A stretch of 64,000 bases of DNA from Elusimicrobiota bacterium (GTDB lineage Bacteria; Elusimicrobiota; Elusimicrobia; FEN-1173): the NCBI GenBank assembly GCA_016706425.1, contig JADJJR010000001.1:1240001-1304000 (forward strand). Reading direction: 5' to 3'. Under the pieces are notes generated by a model. The model saw only the letters and a program-made list of their open reading frames with translations. It did no database searches and was not told the origin of the DNA. Every line of letters starts with the position of its first letter. Within the stretch, counting starts at the first letter, position 1. A program made the translations under genes and the position numbers. Below, piece by piece: positions 1 through 10,700 of this stretch.

Positions 1-1
1 C

Positions 2-2551
2 GTTTTGGCGGTTGCGTCGACCTCTTACGACACGCCAGCGGTGTTTTTCTCCTCCTCGGTGCCCAATTTGGACCCCGACACAATGCATTATTTCCAAGTG
101 CGGGCCGACTACATTAATGACAGCAACACGTCTTCGGCGACGGTTGTCTCAGCCACCTGTACTTTGGCTCAGGTTCCGCAGGGACTGGATGTTCGAAGTT
201 TTGCGGGTGCGACCGCCATGAACGTGAATATTTCCATCGGGCGCAACCGACCATTAACAGAGTACGCTTTTGAAATGCTTGATCATCTCAATAACTCATT
301 GGGTTTTATGGAGTTTTATCTGGACGCCAGCGCCAAAGCCATTCGCCTTAAATCTTCAAACCCGTTCGTAAAGGATTGGGCCCCTCTCAACCTCCTTGCG
401 GAAAAATCAACCGATCCGGGGGAGGAGGAATTATATTTCTTTAAAGTGACGGGATTAGTGAACAACCCCAGCCAAGTCAAGAAACTTCGCGCCTACGCCC
501 GCAACCAATTGGGCCGAGAAACAACTTACAGTGCGGCATTGCCTTTGATTTTCCCATCCGGACCGCCGGTGGTGACATTGAATACTTTTATGGGGGTGTA
601 TTACGCCACCCGGACCGTGCTCGGAGACACGGATGTGTATTATTCCACGGACGCTGTCGACGGGCCTATTTCCTTCTTGGCCAGCGGCTCTGGGCACTAT
701 AACGTTGCGTTTAACCAGAGCGCTCCTTTGGCGCCCACTATGTTGGTCGATTTCCAAAATCAACCGGGATGGAATGGAGATATCGGTGAGCCGTCGGACG
801 CCTGCTGGGCCCCAGTTCCCGGGGTTGGCGCCCTTAACAACACCGCGCTACGGTTCTGCACCGGTTCGACGGAGGGGATTTATTACCTTCATATTGTGGG
901 CGATCGCCTCAACGCAGCCTCGGTTGATCTCCCCAAGCTGATTGAGAATTTCCCGCCCGGGGCCGGAGCCAATCAATCCTACTTCCGAGTTAAAGTTGAT
1001 TTGACACGGCCCGATCCCGGCGCCGTCCGAGCCTTTGCCGATGGATTTGAAATTCCGAACGTCAATCCCGAGCGATATGGTTTCCAAAACGTTATTTTTA
1101 CTTGGTGGCCGAGCGGTGTGGACAACGGGAACCCCGTTTCTCGAAGCCCGATCATTGGTTGGAGTTACAGTTTCTCAACGAATGCTTTGGATGTCCCCGT
1201 CCAATCAACTTCGGGTGTGAAATTTATTAACCACCCCACTGTTAGCAAAACACTCTTTGTGGGGGATCTCGGGCCGATTCCGGATGAAGAAACCTACTAT
1301 TTCAAAGTCATTGGTGTGGACCGCGCGGGGAACTGGACCGGCGCGCCTCAGGTCTTCACCTACAACTTCAAAAAAGACGTGGTGGAGCCCCATTTTGTGG
1401 AAGTTTCTCTGACTGGACACCGGTTGCCGAAAGGGGCGGCGAACGAATTTCACTACGCCGCGGTGGATCCGACCGCTCCCCTTCGGATTACATTCACCGA
1501 ACCGATGAACCTCTTGGGCGCCGGGGCCGTTCAATTTGTTAAGACCCACGACGCCGCGGGCAACCAAACCTCGGTGAGCGTGCCTTTTGCCTCCAACGCC
1601 AATGTCATCGACGCCACCACCACCGTCATGGAGGTGACGGCCGCGTTTGAATACGGAGCGCGGTACGAGTTTATCACCAGCACCACCAACCTCCGCGACC
1701 TGGGCGGCAACCGGCTGCCCGCCGCTGAGAAATTCTCCGTGGTTTTCTTCACTTTGGCGGACGGCGGTCCCATGACCATCCGCAGCGGTGTCCCGGGACA
1801 GGAAGTTCGGCTGGAGGTGGCGGCGGGGGCCCTCGGGCTGGCGCCGACCGGCTTGGCCTTTGACGACAACGTGGCCGGCGACGGTCATCCCGTGGGCCAA
1901 ATGGTGACCCGCGCCAACGGCGCTATGGCGCGTCGGTCGGGAGGTGTATACAACCAGGTGTTGACCGCCAAAGAGTTCGTCCAATACGAACCCGATGGGA
2001 CGAAGGTGACGACCCCGGTGTTGGCCCCCGTGCGGATCGTCTTCCCGTACGATTTCCTTGATCAGGACGGCGCCACGAACGATGGAAAACTTTCCAACGT
2101 TCCCAGCGGACGTCCGATCTACGAAGACCGCCTGGCCATTTACAAATTGGACGAGCGTTCGGGCGCTTGGATCAAGATGCCTGGGACGCTTTTGGACCCG
2201 GGCCTCAAAGAGGCAAGTTTGCAGGTCCAATCGTTCGGAATTTATGCCTTGATGGGGGCGCCCAGCTTCAGCCTCACGGACGCTCACCCCTTCCCGGTGC
2301 CCTACCGCGCTTCGGAAGACAACGGCGCCGGCATCACTTTCGTGTTCCCCGGGGCGCAGATCGCCACGGTGAAAATCTTCACCTTGGATGGACGCCTGGT
2401 TAAAACCCTCCATGAAAACTCGGGGGCGGGGTTGGTTTCCTGGTACCCGGTCAACACCGACGGCGGGGAGCCGGTGGGCTCCGATGTGTACATTTACGCC
2501 ATTGAGAACGACCAGGACCGCCGGGTGGGGAAATTGGTGATCATCCGATGA
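2..2551 (+). CDS. C-terminal part of a large Ig/FnIII-like surface protein with FlgD-like C-terminal module (5' end outside window)
   Basis: The frame is open from the first bases, so the start lies upstream and only about 849 residues are visible. The first half reads as beta-sandwich, fibronectin/Ig-like material (recurrent 'YYFKV.G.D..GN' strands near residues 135 and 430). Residues about 470-590 resemble an SbsA-type Ig domain: 'FTEPMN', a central beta region, then 'YEF...LRDLGGNRLP'. The last 85 residues match the FlgD-like/T9SS-type C-terminal Ig module ('VKIFTLDGRLVKTL', a Trp-Tyr-Pro, 'GSDVYIYAI', ending 'VGKLVIIR'). Such modules cap secreted, surface-attached proteins in several diderm phyla. 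The stop codon overlaps the next start (ATGA), so the two are translationally coupled. Role in adhesion or surface structure is inferred; no catalytic motif was seen. Confidence 0.8.
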   Translation, partial: VLAVASTSYDTPAVFFSSSVPNLDPDTMHYFQVRADYINDSNTSSATVVSATCTLAQVPQGLDVRSFAGATAMNVNISIGRNRPLTEYAFEMLDHLNNSLGFMEFYLDASAKAIRLKSSNPFVKDWAPLNLLAEKSTDPGEEELYFFKVTGLVNNPSQVKKLRAYARNQLGRETTYSAALPLIFPSGPPVVTLNTFMGVYYATRTVLGDTDVYYSTDAVDGPISFLASGSGHYNVAFNQSAPLAPTMLVDFQNQPGWNGDIGEPSDACWAPVPGVGALNNTALRFCTGSTEGIYYLHIVGDRLNAASVDLPKLIENFPPGAGANQSYFRVKVDLTRPDPGAVRAFADGFEIPNVNPERYGFQNVIFTWWPSGVDNGNPVSRSPIIGWSYSFSTNALDVPVQSTSGVKFINHPTVSKTLFVGDLGPIPDEETYYFKVIGVDRAGNWTGAPQVFTYNFKKDVVEPHFVEVSLTGHRLPKGAANEFHYAAVDPTAPLRITFTEPMNLLGAGAVQFVKTHDAAGNQTSVSVPFASNANVIDATTTVMEVTAAFEYGARYEFITSTTNLRDLGGNRLPAAEKFSVVFFTLADGGPMTIRSGVPGQEVRLEVAAGALGLAPTGLAFDDNVAGDGHPVGQMVTRANGAMARRSGGVYNQVLTAKEFVQYEPDGTKVTTPVLAPVRIVFPYDFLDQDGATNDGKLSNVPSGRPIYEDRLAIYKLDERSGAWIKMPGTLLDPGLKEASLQVQSFGIYALMGAPSFSLTDAHPFPVPYRASEDNGAGITFVFPGAQIATVKIFTLDGRLVKTLHENSGAGLVSWYPVNTDGGEPVGSDVYIYAIENDQDRRVGKLVIIR

Positions 2552-4509
2552 TTACGACACAGATTCGGTGCGTTTTAACGGCGACACTTTTTGGGCTGGC
2601 CGCGTCCTTGTCCGCGGACGCCGGCAAGAGCTCCGCCAATTTCCTCAAGATGGGGGTGGGGGGACGCGGCGTGGCCATGGGCGACGCTCAGACCGCGGCC
2701 ACGGACGACGTCATGTCGGTGTTTTGGAATCCGGCCGGTTTGGCGGAGTTGTATCAAAACGAAGTGGGTTTTATGCACAACAGTTCGGTCCAGGGGGTTT
2801 CCCAGGACGTCGTCTATTACGCCCTGCCCACGAATTCGGCCAATGTGTGGGCGGTGGGCTTGAGCCATCTGAGTATTTCCGGGATCAATGGCCGGGACTC
2901 TTTTGACGGCCTCACCGGGGATATCCCCGCTTCCGACACGCTGATATCCCTCAGTTGGGCCCGGCCCTGGGACGAATTGCCTTGGTTCGGCGGGCTTCAA
3001 ACGGGCGTCAATGTTAAATTCCTCCGAAAGATCCTGGACCAGGATTCGGCCTTGGGGTACATGGGGGATTTCGGGGTTTTGTACGAGGCGCGGGGCACGC
3101 GGTTTGAGGGATTGCGGACGGGTTTGGTTTTGCAGAATTTCGGCACCGGCATCAAGTTCGATGGCGCGAGCACCCCGTTCCCGTCCGCGATCAAATTGGG
3201 GACGGCCTACCCGTTGTTCGGCAAGAATATGACCCTGGCCCTCGACGGCGTGTTGCCGATGGACGGAGACCTTTTTTTCAACATCGGGGGCGAGTACAAG
3301 TTGTGGGAGGTGCTTGGGTTCCGCCTCGGGTTCAAAGGCGACCAAGACACCGACTCGGGGTTGACGTACGGCCTGCAATTCGGCACCGAACGGTTGCACC
3401 TGGACTACGCGTTTGTTCCCATGGGAACGTTCGGGGACAGTCACCGCGTGAGTTTCAACATCCGGTTCGGGCGCGCTTTCCGTCAAATGAAAGTGGCCAA
3501 TCAAGTGGAGAAGGCTTTCGACCGGGCCAAAGCGAAATACGCCGACGGCTATCTTGTGGACGCCTACATGTTGACCACCGATATCCTCAGCGTGGCGCCG
3601 TGGCATCAGCCGGCCAAAATGCTGGCCAAGCGCATCGAATACGATTTCAAGGCGATGGAAACCGAGACCCGGCAGCAACAATTGCAGGCCCAGGTGGACG
3701 AGCACTTCGCCCGGGGCGAACAGTTGTTCCAAATCGACAGCATGCTGGATTCGCGGCGCGAATTTGAATCCATTCTGGCCCTCCAACCCGATCACATGGG
3801 CGCCAAAACATATCTGAACCGCATTGACGAGCGTTTCCGCAGCGTGTCGGAGAATTTCTACACGTTGGCGGCCCAGGCGTTTTCTTCGGGGAACTTCGTT
3901 CTCGCCAAGGAAAACCTTGAACGGGTGGTGGCCGTGGACCCCAACCACGAAGAGGCGCGGCAAATGTTGTCCCGCGTGGATGACGCGCTGCGCAAGGAAT
4001 TCGAGGCCGCCGATCGTCTCGCCCGTGAGCAGCGGATCAAGCCTTTGATGGAAGCCGGACAAGCTTTGATGAACGAGCGGAGATACGAAGAGGCCCTGGG
4101 GAAATTCAACGAAGTCCTGGCCATCGACACCGGAGAGAACGACGCTCGTCGCTTGCAGAGTTTGACCAAGGATCTAATCGCCAAGGACGCGTACAACGCC
4201 GGAATGAACGCCGCCCGGGAAGGCGATTACTCCCGCGCCGAGGCCCAGGCGCGAAAAGCGTTGAAGTACCGCCCCGAATACGCCGAGGCTCAAACTTTGC
4301 TCGATCAAGTGCGCGAAGAGGCCAAAAAAGTCAACACGGGGAATTCGCAGCGCCTGTACCGCGACGCGCTCGAGGCGTTCTTGTCGGGCGATCGCGCCAA
4401 AGCTTTGGAATTGACCACGAAAGCCTTGGAATTTGACTCCGAGAACCAAGAGGCGCGGCGCATGTACGAGCGCCTGACCGGAAACCCTTGGGCCGGTCGC
4501 CAACCCTAA
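2548..4509 (+). CDS. PorV/PorQ-like (UPF0164-type) outer-membrane barrel fused to C-terminal TPRs
   Basis: A 653-residue protein with a Sec signal peptide (about residues 1-25, ending 'SLSADA'). Residues 26-310 look like the PorV/UPF0164 barrel family: 'SANFLKMGVGGRGVAMGDA' followed by 'FWNPAGLAEL', then alternating amphipathic strands ('LHLDYAFVP'). Known PorV proteins are outer-membrane beta-barrels that shuttle C-terminal-domain cargo in type IX secretion. From about residue 325 the protein turns helical and carries several TPR units ('AKYADGYLVDAYMLTTDIL', 'YEEALGKFNEVLAIDTGENDA', 'GDYSRAEAQARKALKYRPEYAEA'), a domain not part of classical PorV. The ATG overlaps the preceding stop, whose gene ends in a FlgD-like module, which fits a carrier-cargo pair. 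No PorU, SprA or PorM is visible, so type IX function is inference. Confidence 0.8.
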   Translation: MITTQIRCVLTATLFGLAASLSADAGKSSANFLKMGVGGRGVAMGDAQTAATDDVMSVFWNPAGLAELYQNEVGFMHNSSVQGVSQDVVYYALPTNSANVWAVGLSHLSISGINGRDSFDGLTGDIPASDTLISLSWARPWDELPWFGGLQTGVNVKFLRKILDQDSALGYMGDFGVLYEARGTRFEGLRTGLVLQNFGTGIKFDGASTPFPSAIKLGTAYPLFGKNMTLALDGVLPMDGDLFFNIGGEYKLWEVLGFRLGFKGDQDTDSGLTYGLQFGTERLHLDYAFVPMGTFGDSHRVSFNIRFGRAFRQMKVANQVEKAFDRAKAKYADGYLVDAYMLTTDILSVAPWHQPAKMLAKRIEYDFKAMETETRQQQLQAQVDEHFARGEQLFQIDSMLDSRREFESILALQPDHMGAKTYLNRIDERFRSVSENFYTLAAQAFSSGNFVLAKENLERVVAVDPNHEEARQMLSRVDDALRKEFEAADRLAREQRIKPLMEAGQALMNERRYEEALGKFNEVLAIDTGENDARRLQSLTKDLIAKDAYNAGMNAAREGDYSRAEAQARKALKYRPEYAEAQTLLDQVREEAKKVNTGNSQRLYRDALEAFLSGDRAKALELTTKALEFDSENQEARRMYERLTGNPWAGRQP

Positions 4510-4536
4510 CGGCTGAAGAAAGAGCGGGACTCCGCC

Positions 4537-5820
4537 ATGAAGCCAATCGTCGATCGCCGCCGCGTGTTGCTGGGCGCCCTCCTGGGGGTGGCCTGGGGTG
4601 TTCGCGCGGCTTCGGGAGATTCCGCCTCGCCCGTCGAACTCCTGCAAAACGCCGTGGACGCCTATTTCGAGGAACGTTACGACGAGTCCATCCGCCTCTA
4701 CAAAGCCATCCTCCAGATCGACCCTCTAAACGCCGCGGCCGGAAAAGGGCTCAGGACGGCGGTCAAATTGCAGGATCGAAAAATCAAAAAATTGCGCGAA
4801 ACGGAACGGCCCAATTTCGACGCGGTCACGGCCTACGTGGCCCAGGACCGCCTTGTGGAGGCCTCGGATCGGGTTCGCGACATCGCCACGCGTCTTCCGC
4901 TTCATTCCGATGTCAAGAAACTGAACGCCGATATTCTCGCTCGCGCGGAAAAGGCCGTTTCCAAAACCCGGGCGGAATCGAGCGATCGGTATTACGCCGA
5001 AGGGGTGGTGGCCTACTTAAAGGAAGACTGGTTTAAGGCGGTGGCTTCTTGGGAGCAGGTGTTCAAATTCAATCCCAGCCGGTTGGACGTCAAAGCCAAA
5101 ATGGAACGGGCGCGCAAAAACCTTCAGGAACAGGAACGCTTGGACCGATTCCTGATTCTGTTGGACGTGGGGCGGGAGATGACGCGGCAAAAATTGTATT
5201 TGGAAGCGATCAGAGCCTGCACGGAGGCCATTTCCCTGGATCAAAAAAATCCGGAGGCCCGGGCTTGCCTCGACAAGGCGCGGCGGGGCAATATTGAGGA
5301 AATGGCGCGGATGCGTTCCGAGGAGGTTCAGAGAATGTTGGAACGGGCCATGGGGCATTTCACCACAGGCCAACGGGCCCAGGCCACCCGGGGTTTCCAG
5401 GCGGTCCTGGATAAAGATCCGTTGAACCGAGTCGCGGCGGATTATTTAAATCGAATTTACGGCCGCGATCCCGGGTTCCAGATCAGCGACAACCCTCTGT
5501 CGGACGGGGGGGCTGGAAATTATCGGCGCGGACAGCAATACTTGGGCGAGGGTCGGTTTGACGAGGCGAACGAGGCCTTCGAACGCTATTTGGCGGCCCG
5601 GCCCGATGACGCCAAAGCCCAACAGGCGTTGGAAGATTCCCGGGCGCAACAGCGGGAAGCCGCTGAATCCGCCTACCGCGAAGGTTTGACGCACTGGGCC
5701 CAGGGGGATTTGACCCGGGCCAAGGAATTGTGGGAAAAGACGTTGCGCATCGATCCGAACTATGTGAAAGCGAAGCAGGCCCTCGTGAAGACGAAGCAAG
5801 AGGAAAGTCGTCCGCGGTAG
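4537..5820 (+). CDS. Exported tetratricopeptide-repeat protein
   Basis: 427 residues. The N-terminus ('MKPIVDRRRVLLGALLGVAWG...AAS') is a short signal peptide with an RRR just before the hydrophobic stretch; Sec or Tat export cannot be told apart by eye. The rest is helical TPR: units at about residues 35-70 ('YFEERYDESIRLYKAILQIDP'), 140-175, 190-230, 265-300, 320-355 and 375-410 ('GDLTRAKELWEKTLRIDPNYVKAKQAL'). TPRs are protein-binding scaffolds; here the likely partner is the neighbouring barrel-TPR protein, since the genes are 27 nt apart. There is only a weak purine-rich ribosome site, consistent with coupling to the upstream gene. No enzymatic motif is seen. Confidence 0.8.
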   Translation: MKPIVDRRRVLLGALLGVAWGVRAASGDSASPVELLQNAVDAYFEERYDESIRLYKAILQIDPLNAAAGKGLRTAVKLQDRKIKKLRETERPNFDAVTAYVAQDRLVEASDRVRDIATRLPLHSDVKKLNADILARAEKAVSKTRAESSDRYYAEGVVAYLKEDWFKAVASWEQVFKFNPSRLDVKAKMERARKNLQEQERLDRFLILLDVGREMTRQKLYLEAIRACTEAISLDQKNPEARACLDKARRGNIEEMARMRSEEVQRMLERAMGHFTTGQRAQATRGFQAVLDKDPLNRVAADYLNRIYGRDPGFQISDNPLSDGGAGNYRRGQQYLGEGRFDEANEAFERYLAARPDDAKAQQALEDSRAQQREAAESAYREGLTHWAQGDLTRAKELWEKTLRIDPNYVKAKQALVKTKQEESRPR

Positions 5821-5841
5821 GCGCGTCGGACCACGACAACC

Positions 5842-5847
5842 GGAGGA
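5842..5847 (+). promoter_or_regulatory. Strong ribosome binding site of the TolC-like gene
   Basis: GGAGGA lies 7 nt before the ATG at 5855. It is the clearest Shine-Dalgarno site in this operon; the two RND genes downstream have almost none, suggesting they depend on coupling from this gene. Confidence 0.7.
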
Positions 5848-5854
5848 GTCCCGC

Positions 5855-7750
5855 ATGAAATTTCAAGCCCGTCGATGGAGTTCCCTCGCGCTGGTCGCCG
5901 CGTTCTCAACCTTCGGTTGGAGCGCGGCGAAACCGTCGAAAAAAGACATCCCCGCCCCCCGTCCCAAGGAAAACGTCATCGAAGGGGTGACCGTTCTTGG
6001 GGCCGGCCGGTTCGCGAAAGTCACGATCGAAAGCACGCGGGCCCTAAAATACCGGGAAGTCATGACGGCTAAGGGGCAGGGATTGGTGCTTTATTTCCTC
6101 GAGCCAGCCATTTCCAAGCGACCCGCGATCGAAAAGGTGTTTCACGATTTGGTCGAGGAAGTTCGGTTCGGGTACAAGGCGGGCATGGCCCCCGCGCCCG
6201 GAGGGGCGGCCAAGCCCCTGGATTTTATCGACATTCGTTCGAAAGAGCCGGTGGCTTTCGTCGTGACCCAGAAAGAAAACTTTCTCGTCGCGGAACTGCG
6301 TCCCGCCCCGCGCAGCAGCGAACAGGAGGACCAGGAGGCCGGCCGGGAAATAAAATCCCCCTTGTCCACGCCCCAGGTGGGCTTGCCCTCCAATCCCGTG
6401 TTAAAAGACTTCTTGGATGTTGGCTTGGCCAACCACCAGCCGCTGAAAGTGGCGGAACGGGAATACAGCGTGTCCAAATTCCGTTACCTTGAGGCCATGC
6501 GGAACATCCTGCCCGCCGCGACGGCCAAATTTTCGAAATCGGAAGGCACGCTGTTCGAAGATCCGACGGTGTCCACCGATAACACGAAATTCAAAAGAAA
6601 AGAATACGGGTTTGAGTTCGGGATCCCCATTTTCCACAGCGGACGTAACTTCTACAACTACCGGTCTTCGGCGTGGCAAATGCAGGGCGCCCAGCAAAAC
6701 ATCCGCAAAGTCAAGGCCGAGGTCACTTTTGAAATAGTGAAGGCCTATTACAACTTGATCAAAGCCCAGCGGTCGTTGAAAATTCGCCGCGAAATGTCGG
6801 GGCGCGCCGAGAAGATCATCGAACTGGCCCGCAAAAAAGGACAACTGGGTCTGATCACCAAGGCGGATCTCCTGGGGGCGGAATCGCTTTTCAGCCAGGG
6901 GTATTACCGGCTTCTTTCCGACGAGAAAGATCTGGAGATCGCGCGCCTTAAAATGGCGTCCCTCCTGAACATGGAACAGGCGATACCCGATTTGCTCTCC
7001 ACGCCGCCGGACGCGGTCAATCCGCAAAGCCTGGTGGAGTTGGGGGTCCCTCCTGAATCCCTGGTTCAATACGCCTACGAAAACCGCCCCGACAAATTGG
7101 CCGCTGATTACGCCTTCCTGGCGCAAAAATTCGGCCATCGCGCGGCGGCCGCGGCCAATATGCTCCGCGTGGACGGCACTTATTTCCTCGGCCGGTCGGG
7201 CGGCGCCTTTGAAAGCGATGAATTGGATTTGGGACGAAGTTGGAACATGGGTGTCCAGGCGAGCCTTTACGTGGGGGGGAACACCGTCAAGGCCTCCACC
7301 TCCAAAGAACACATGACCCCCGACTACGCGGAAACGACGGCCCAGGACGTCAAGGCCATCAGCGGAAGTTTCGCCCTGTTTGACTCTTTCCGCTCGGCGG
7401 GGGACGCCCGGCAGGCCGAAGCCAGCCGCATTCGGGCGCAGTACGAACGTTTCCAGGCCCGGCGCAACGTGGAAGTCGATGTGCGCGAGGCTTATTACAA
7501 CATCCAAAAGGCCAAAATTCAGATTAAAGGCGCTCGGGTCGAGCTGGACTATCGCGACAAAGAGATGGACATCGCTCAGCAGAAAGAGCGGATGAACATG
7601 ATCGAACCTCAGCAAACCCTGGCCGCCGAAAACGCCTACGCCGACGCCGTGTCCAATTACGAAGAGGCCTTGGCGTTTTATCGGATCTCGCTGGCGGGGC
7701 TGGAACGCGCGGTGGGCGTTCCCCTGACGGCCATCCCCGAATTTCGGTAA
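5855..7750 (+). CDS. TolC-family outer-membrane efflux protein with N-terminal AMIN-like domain
   Basis: 631 residues with a signal peptide (residues 1-25, 'AFSTFGWSAA'). Residues about 40-150 read as an AMIN-like domain: 'VIEGVTVLGAGRFAKVTIEST', 'GLVLYFLEPAI', 'RFGYKAG', 'FVVTQKENFLVAEL'. AMIN domains in secretins and amidases tether proteins to peptidoglycan or the envelope. Residues about 180-630 form the outer-membrane efflux protein: paired long helices, including 'SVSKFRYLEAMRNILP', 'FEIVKAYYNLIKAQRSLKIRREM' and 'VDVREAYYNIQKAKIQI', two pseudo-repeats typical of TolC. It is followed 12 nt later by an RND transporter, the usual partner. Fusion of AMIN to TolC is unusual and may replace an envelope-anchoring subunit; that is inference. 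Confidence 0.85.
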   Translation: MKFQARRWSSLALVAAFSTFGWSAAKPSKKDIPAPRPKENVIEGVTVLGAGRFAKVTIESTRALKYREVMTAKGQGLVLYFLEPAISKRPAIEKVFHDLVEEVRFGYKAGMAPAPGGAAKPLDFIDIRSKEPVAFVVTQKENFLVAELRPAPRSSEQEDQEAGREIKSPLSTPQVGLPSNPVLKDFLDVGLANHQPLKVAEREYSVSKFRYLEAMRNILPAATAKFSKSEGTLFEDPTVSTDNTKFKRKEYGFEFGIPIFHSGRNFYNYRSSAWQMQGAQQNIRKVKAEVTFEIVKAYYNLIKAQRSLKIRREMSGRAEKIIELARKKGQLGLITKADLLGAESLFSQGYYRLLSDEKDLEIARLKMASLLNMEQAIPDLLSTPPDAVNPQSLVELGVPPESLVQYAYENRPDKLAADYAFLAQKFGHRAAAAANMLRVDGTYFLGRSGGAFESDELDLGRSWNMGVQASLYVGGNTVKASTSKEHMTPDYAETTAQDVKAISGSFALFDSFRSAGDARQAEASRIRAQYERFQARRNVEVDVREAYYNIQKAKIQIKGARVELDYRDKEMDIAQQKERMNMIEPQQTLAAENAYADAVSNYEEALAFYRISLAGLERAVGVPLTAIPEFR

Positions 7751-7762
7751 CCCCGGGACCCC

Positions 7763-10700
7763 ATGTCCCTCGCGCGATTCATCGTCCGCCGGCCCGTCAC
7801 CGGCACCATGTTTTACGCCGCGGTGGGGCTGATGGGGATCATCTCCTGGTTTTTCACCCCGCGGGAACTCTTCCCGTCCATTTCCTTCCCCCAATTGCTG
7901 ATCATCACCCGCTACGGCAACGCCGCCCCCGAGGAAATCGAGAACCTCATCACGAAAGTGATTGAAGAGTCGGTGGGCACGGTCCCCAACCTCAAACGCG
8001 CTCGGTCGCTGTCCAAAGAGGGGGTGTCGTTGGTCACGCTGGAATTCGATTGGGGCACCGACATGGGGTTCGCCCATCTCACGGCCCGAGAAAAATTGGA
8101 CCAAATCAAAGACCGCTTGCCTTCCGAAGCGGACGATCCGATCATCAACCGCATCAACCCCTTCGCCCAGCCCATGATGGTGTACTCGGTGAGCGGAAAT
8201 CAAACCATGGGCCAACTCACCGAAATCGCCAAGCAAGTCATAAAACAACGGGTGGAAAAGGTGGACGGCGTCGCATCGGCCGTTATATCCGGCGGCGAGG
8301 AGCGGGAGATTTTGGTGGAAGTCGATCGGCCCCGGATGGAATCCCAAAATGTTTCTTTGACGATGTTGGTGGACACCCTCAAGGATTCCAATTTGAACTA
8401 TCCGGCGGGGACGGTCCAGGGCAGTTTTTACGAGTATCTCATTCGCACCATGGGGGAATTTCAAAACATCGCCGAAATCCGCCGTTTGCCGGTGCGGGTG
8501 GAGCGCCCCGAAGAAATGGACAGCCGCCCGCGCTGGCGGGGGCGACGCAGCGAGGACAAGGACCGGGATTATTCCGTAAAAGACCAACGCCTCATTTATC
8601 TCGAATCCATGTCGGAAGTAAGGGACACCTTTAAGGAAAAAAGCAGTTTCTCCCGCTACAACGGCAGCGACAACGTGGCCATCGCCGTCCAAAAGCAAGC
8701 CGACGCCAACACCCTGGCCACCGCCAAAAGGGTTCGTTTCGCCATGCGGGAATTGGCGGGGGTGCTGGAGCCCAAGGGCGTCCGGTTGGAACTCGTCTAC
8801 GATGAGGCGGTCTTCATCCAACAGGCCATCAGCGGCGTCACGAAAGACGGGATTTTGGGCGGCCTCTTGGCCTTCTTGGTCCTTTATTTCTTCCTTCGCA
8901 GTTGGAGCATTGCGGCCATTGTCGCGATGTCGATCCCCACGTCCACCTTGATCACTTTCACCGGGATGTTTTTGAAGGACATTTCCATCAACATGCTGTC
9001 CTTGGCGGGGTTGGGGCTGGGCATCGGGAATATGGTCGATAACTCGATCGTCGTCGCGGAGAACATCGCCCGGCACAAGACCGAACTGGGGAAAAGCGGC
9101 GCCGATGCGGCCATGGACGGGACGGACGAAGTGGCGCCGTCCATGATCACCTCTTCCCTTACCAACGTGGCCGTGTTGCTTCCTCTCCTGTTCGCGAAGG
9201 GGGTGGCCCAACTCGTTTTTAAGGACATGTTCTTCATCGTCACCGCGGCGTCGTTCGCCTCGGTCTTTATTTCCATCACCCTCGTGCCCCTGATGATGGC
9301 GCACCCGATCGGTTTCCAATGGTTGACGAGGTTGATGAAGAGAAATCCGGCGGCGGGGGAAACCCCGCTCAGTGAGCCGCCCCCCCGCGCGAATATTTTT
9401 CGACGGGTTGCGGATTGGTTTGTCCGCGGTTTGTCGGAACAAGCTTTTGGTCGATGGATGATGGCTTACCAACGGAGCCTGGCTTGGGTTTTGCGGCATC
9501 CCAAAACGACGGTCCAAATCGTTTTGTTGGGTGCGCTGGCGAGTTTCGGCCTTCTGGCCATTCAAGACAAGGTTTTTATGCCCAAGGTCGACCAAGGGCA
9601 GTTTATTTTGAAGATTAAGATGCCCGTGGGGACGCGACTCGTTAAGACCGATGAGGTGATGCGCAAAGTGGAGGGCTTGTTGAAAGAGGTGCCGGGCTAC
9701 AAAGAGGCTACCGTCGCGGTGGGTTCCAACGCCAGCGAGGCGGTGGAAGCCCTGGGCGACCACGAGGGGCAGGCCATCGTCAACATCAATCGAAAAATCC
9801 GTTCCACCGACGAATACATTGAGGAAGTCAAAACCGTCTTGGACTCCCAGGATCTGAGCGGGGCGGAAGTCCAGTACATTCTCCAGGACAGCGTTCTGGC
9901 TTCGGCTTTCGAAACCTCTTCGCCGATCGTGGTGGAAATCAAAGGCCCCGATTTGACCATTCTTAAGAAAATGTCCGAGGAAATCATGCGCGGGCTGGGT
10001 GGCATCAAGGGGGTTTACGGGGTGAAAACCAGCCTGGCCCTGCCCTCAACGGAAACGCGGGTGGAAATCGACAAGGTGCGGGCCGCCTCCTACCAACTTT
10101 CGGTCGCCGAGATCGCCCGAACCGCGCTGATCGGCATCAAAGGGTTTGTGGCGACGAATTACAAAGAGAAAGGACAGGAAGTGGATGTGCGCGTCCGCCT
10201 GCGCACCGAGGATCGGACCAGCATGGACGATATCGGCCGTTTGTCCGTCCTGTCGCGGGACGGCATGGCTGTCCCTCTTTCCGAGTTGGCGTTGTTGCGC
10301 ACCGCGGAGGGGCCCAGTGAAATCAAGCACATGGATCAACAAAGGGCCATCGTGGTGAGCGGCAACATCGCCAAGAGGTCAACCCGGGACGTTTTCAAGG
10401 ACGTCGAGGCTTTGCTTTCAACGTATCAAGGCGTGGCGGATTATCAAGTGGATTTGACCGGCGAAAGCCGACAGATCAAGGAATCTTTCGGGGGATTGGT
10501 CGTGGCGATGATCTTGGCTGTGGCGCTGGTTTACATGATCATGGCCTCGGAATTTGAATCCCTTTGGCACCCGTTCATCATCATGGTGACGGTACCGTTT
10601 TCGGTTGTGGGTGTGGCCATCAGCTTGGCCATGACGGGAACGCCCCTCAGCGCCCCGGTCTTTTTGGGCATGATTTTGTTGGTCGGGAGCGTGGTAAACT

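Noticed and set aside
6401..9763. Open frame of over 1,100 codons on the minus strand opposite the TolC and RND genes
   Set aside because: Shadow of real genes in high-GC DNA: composition dominated by His, Arg, Pro and Gly, no ribosome site, and opposite well-recognised families.
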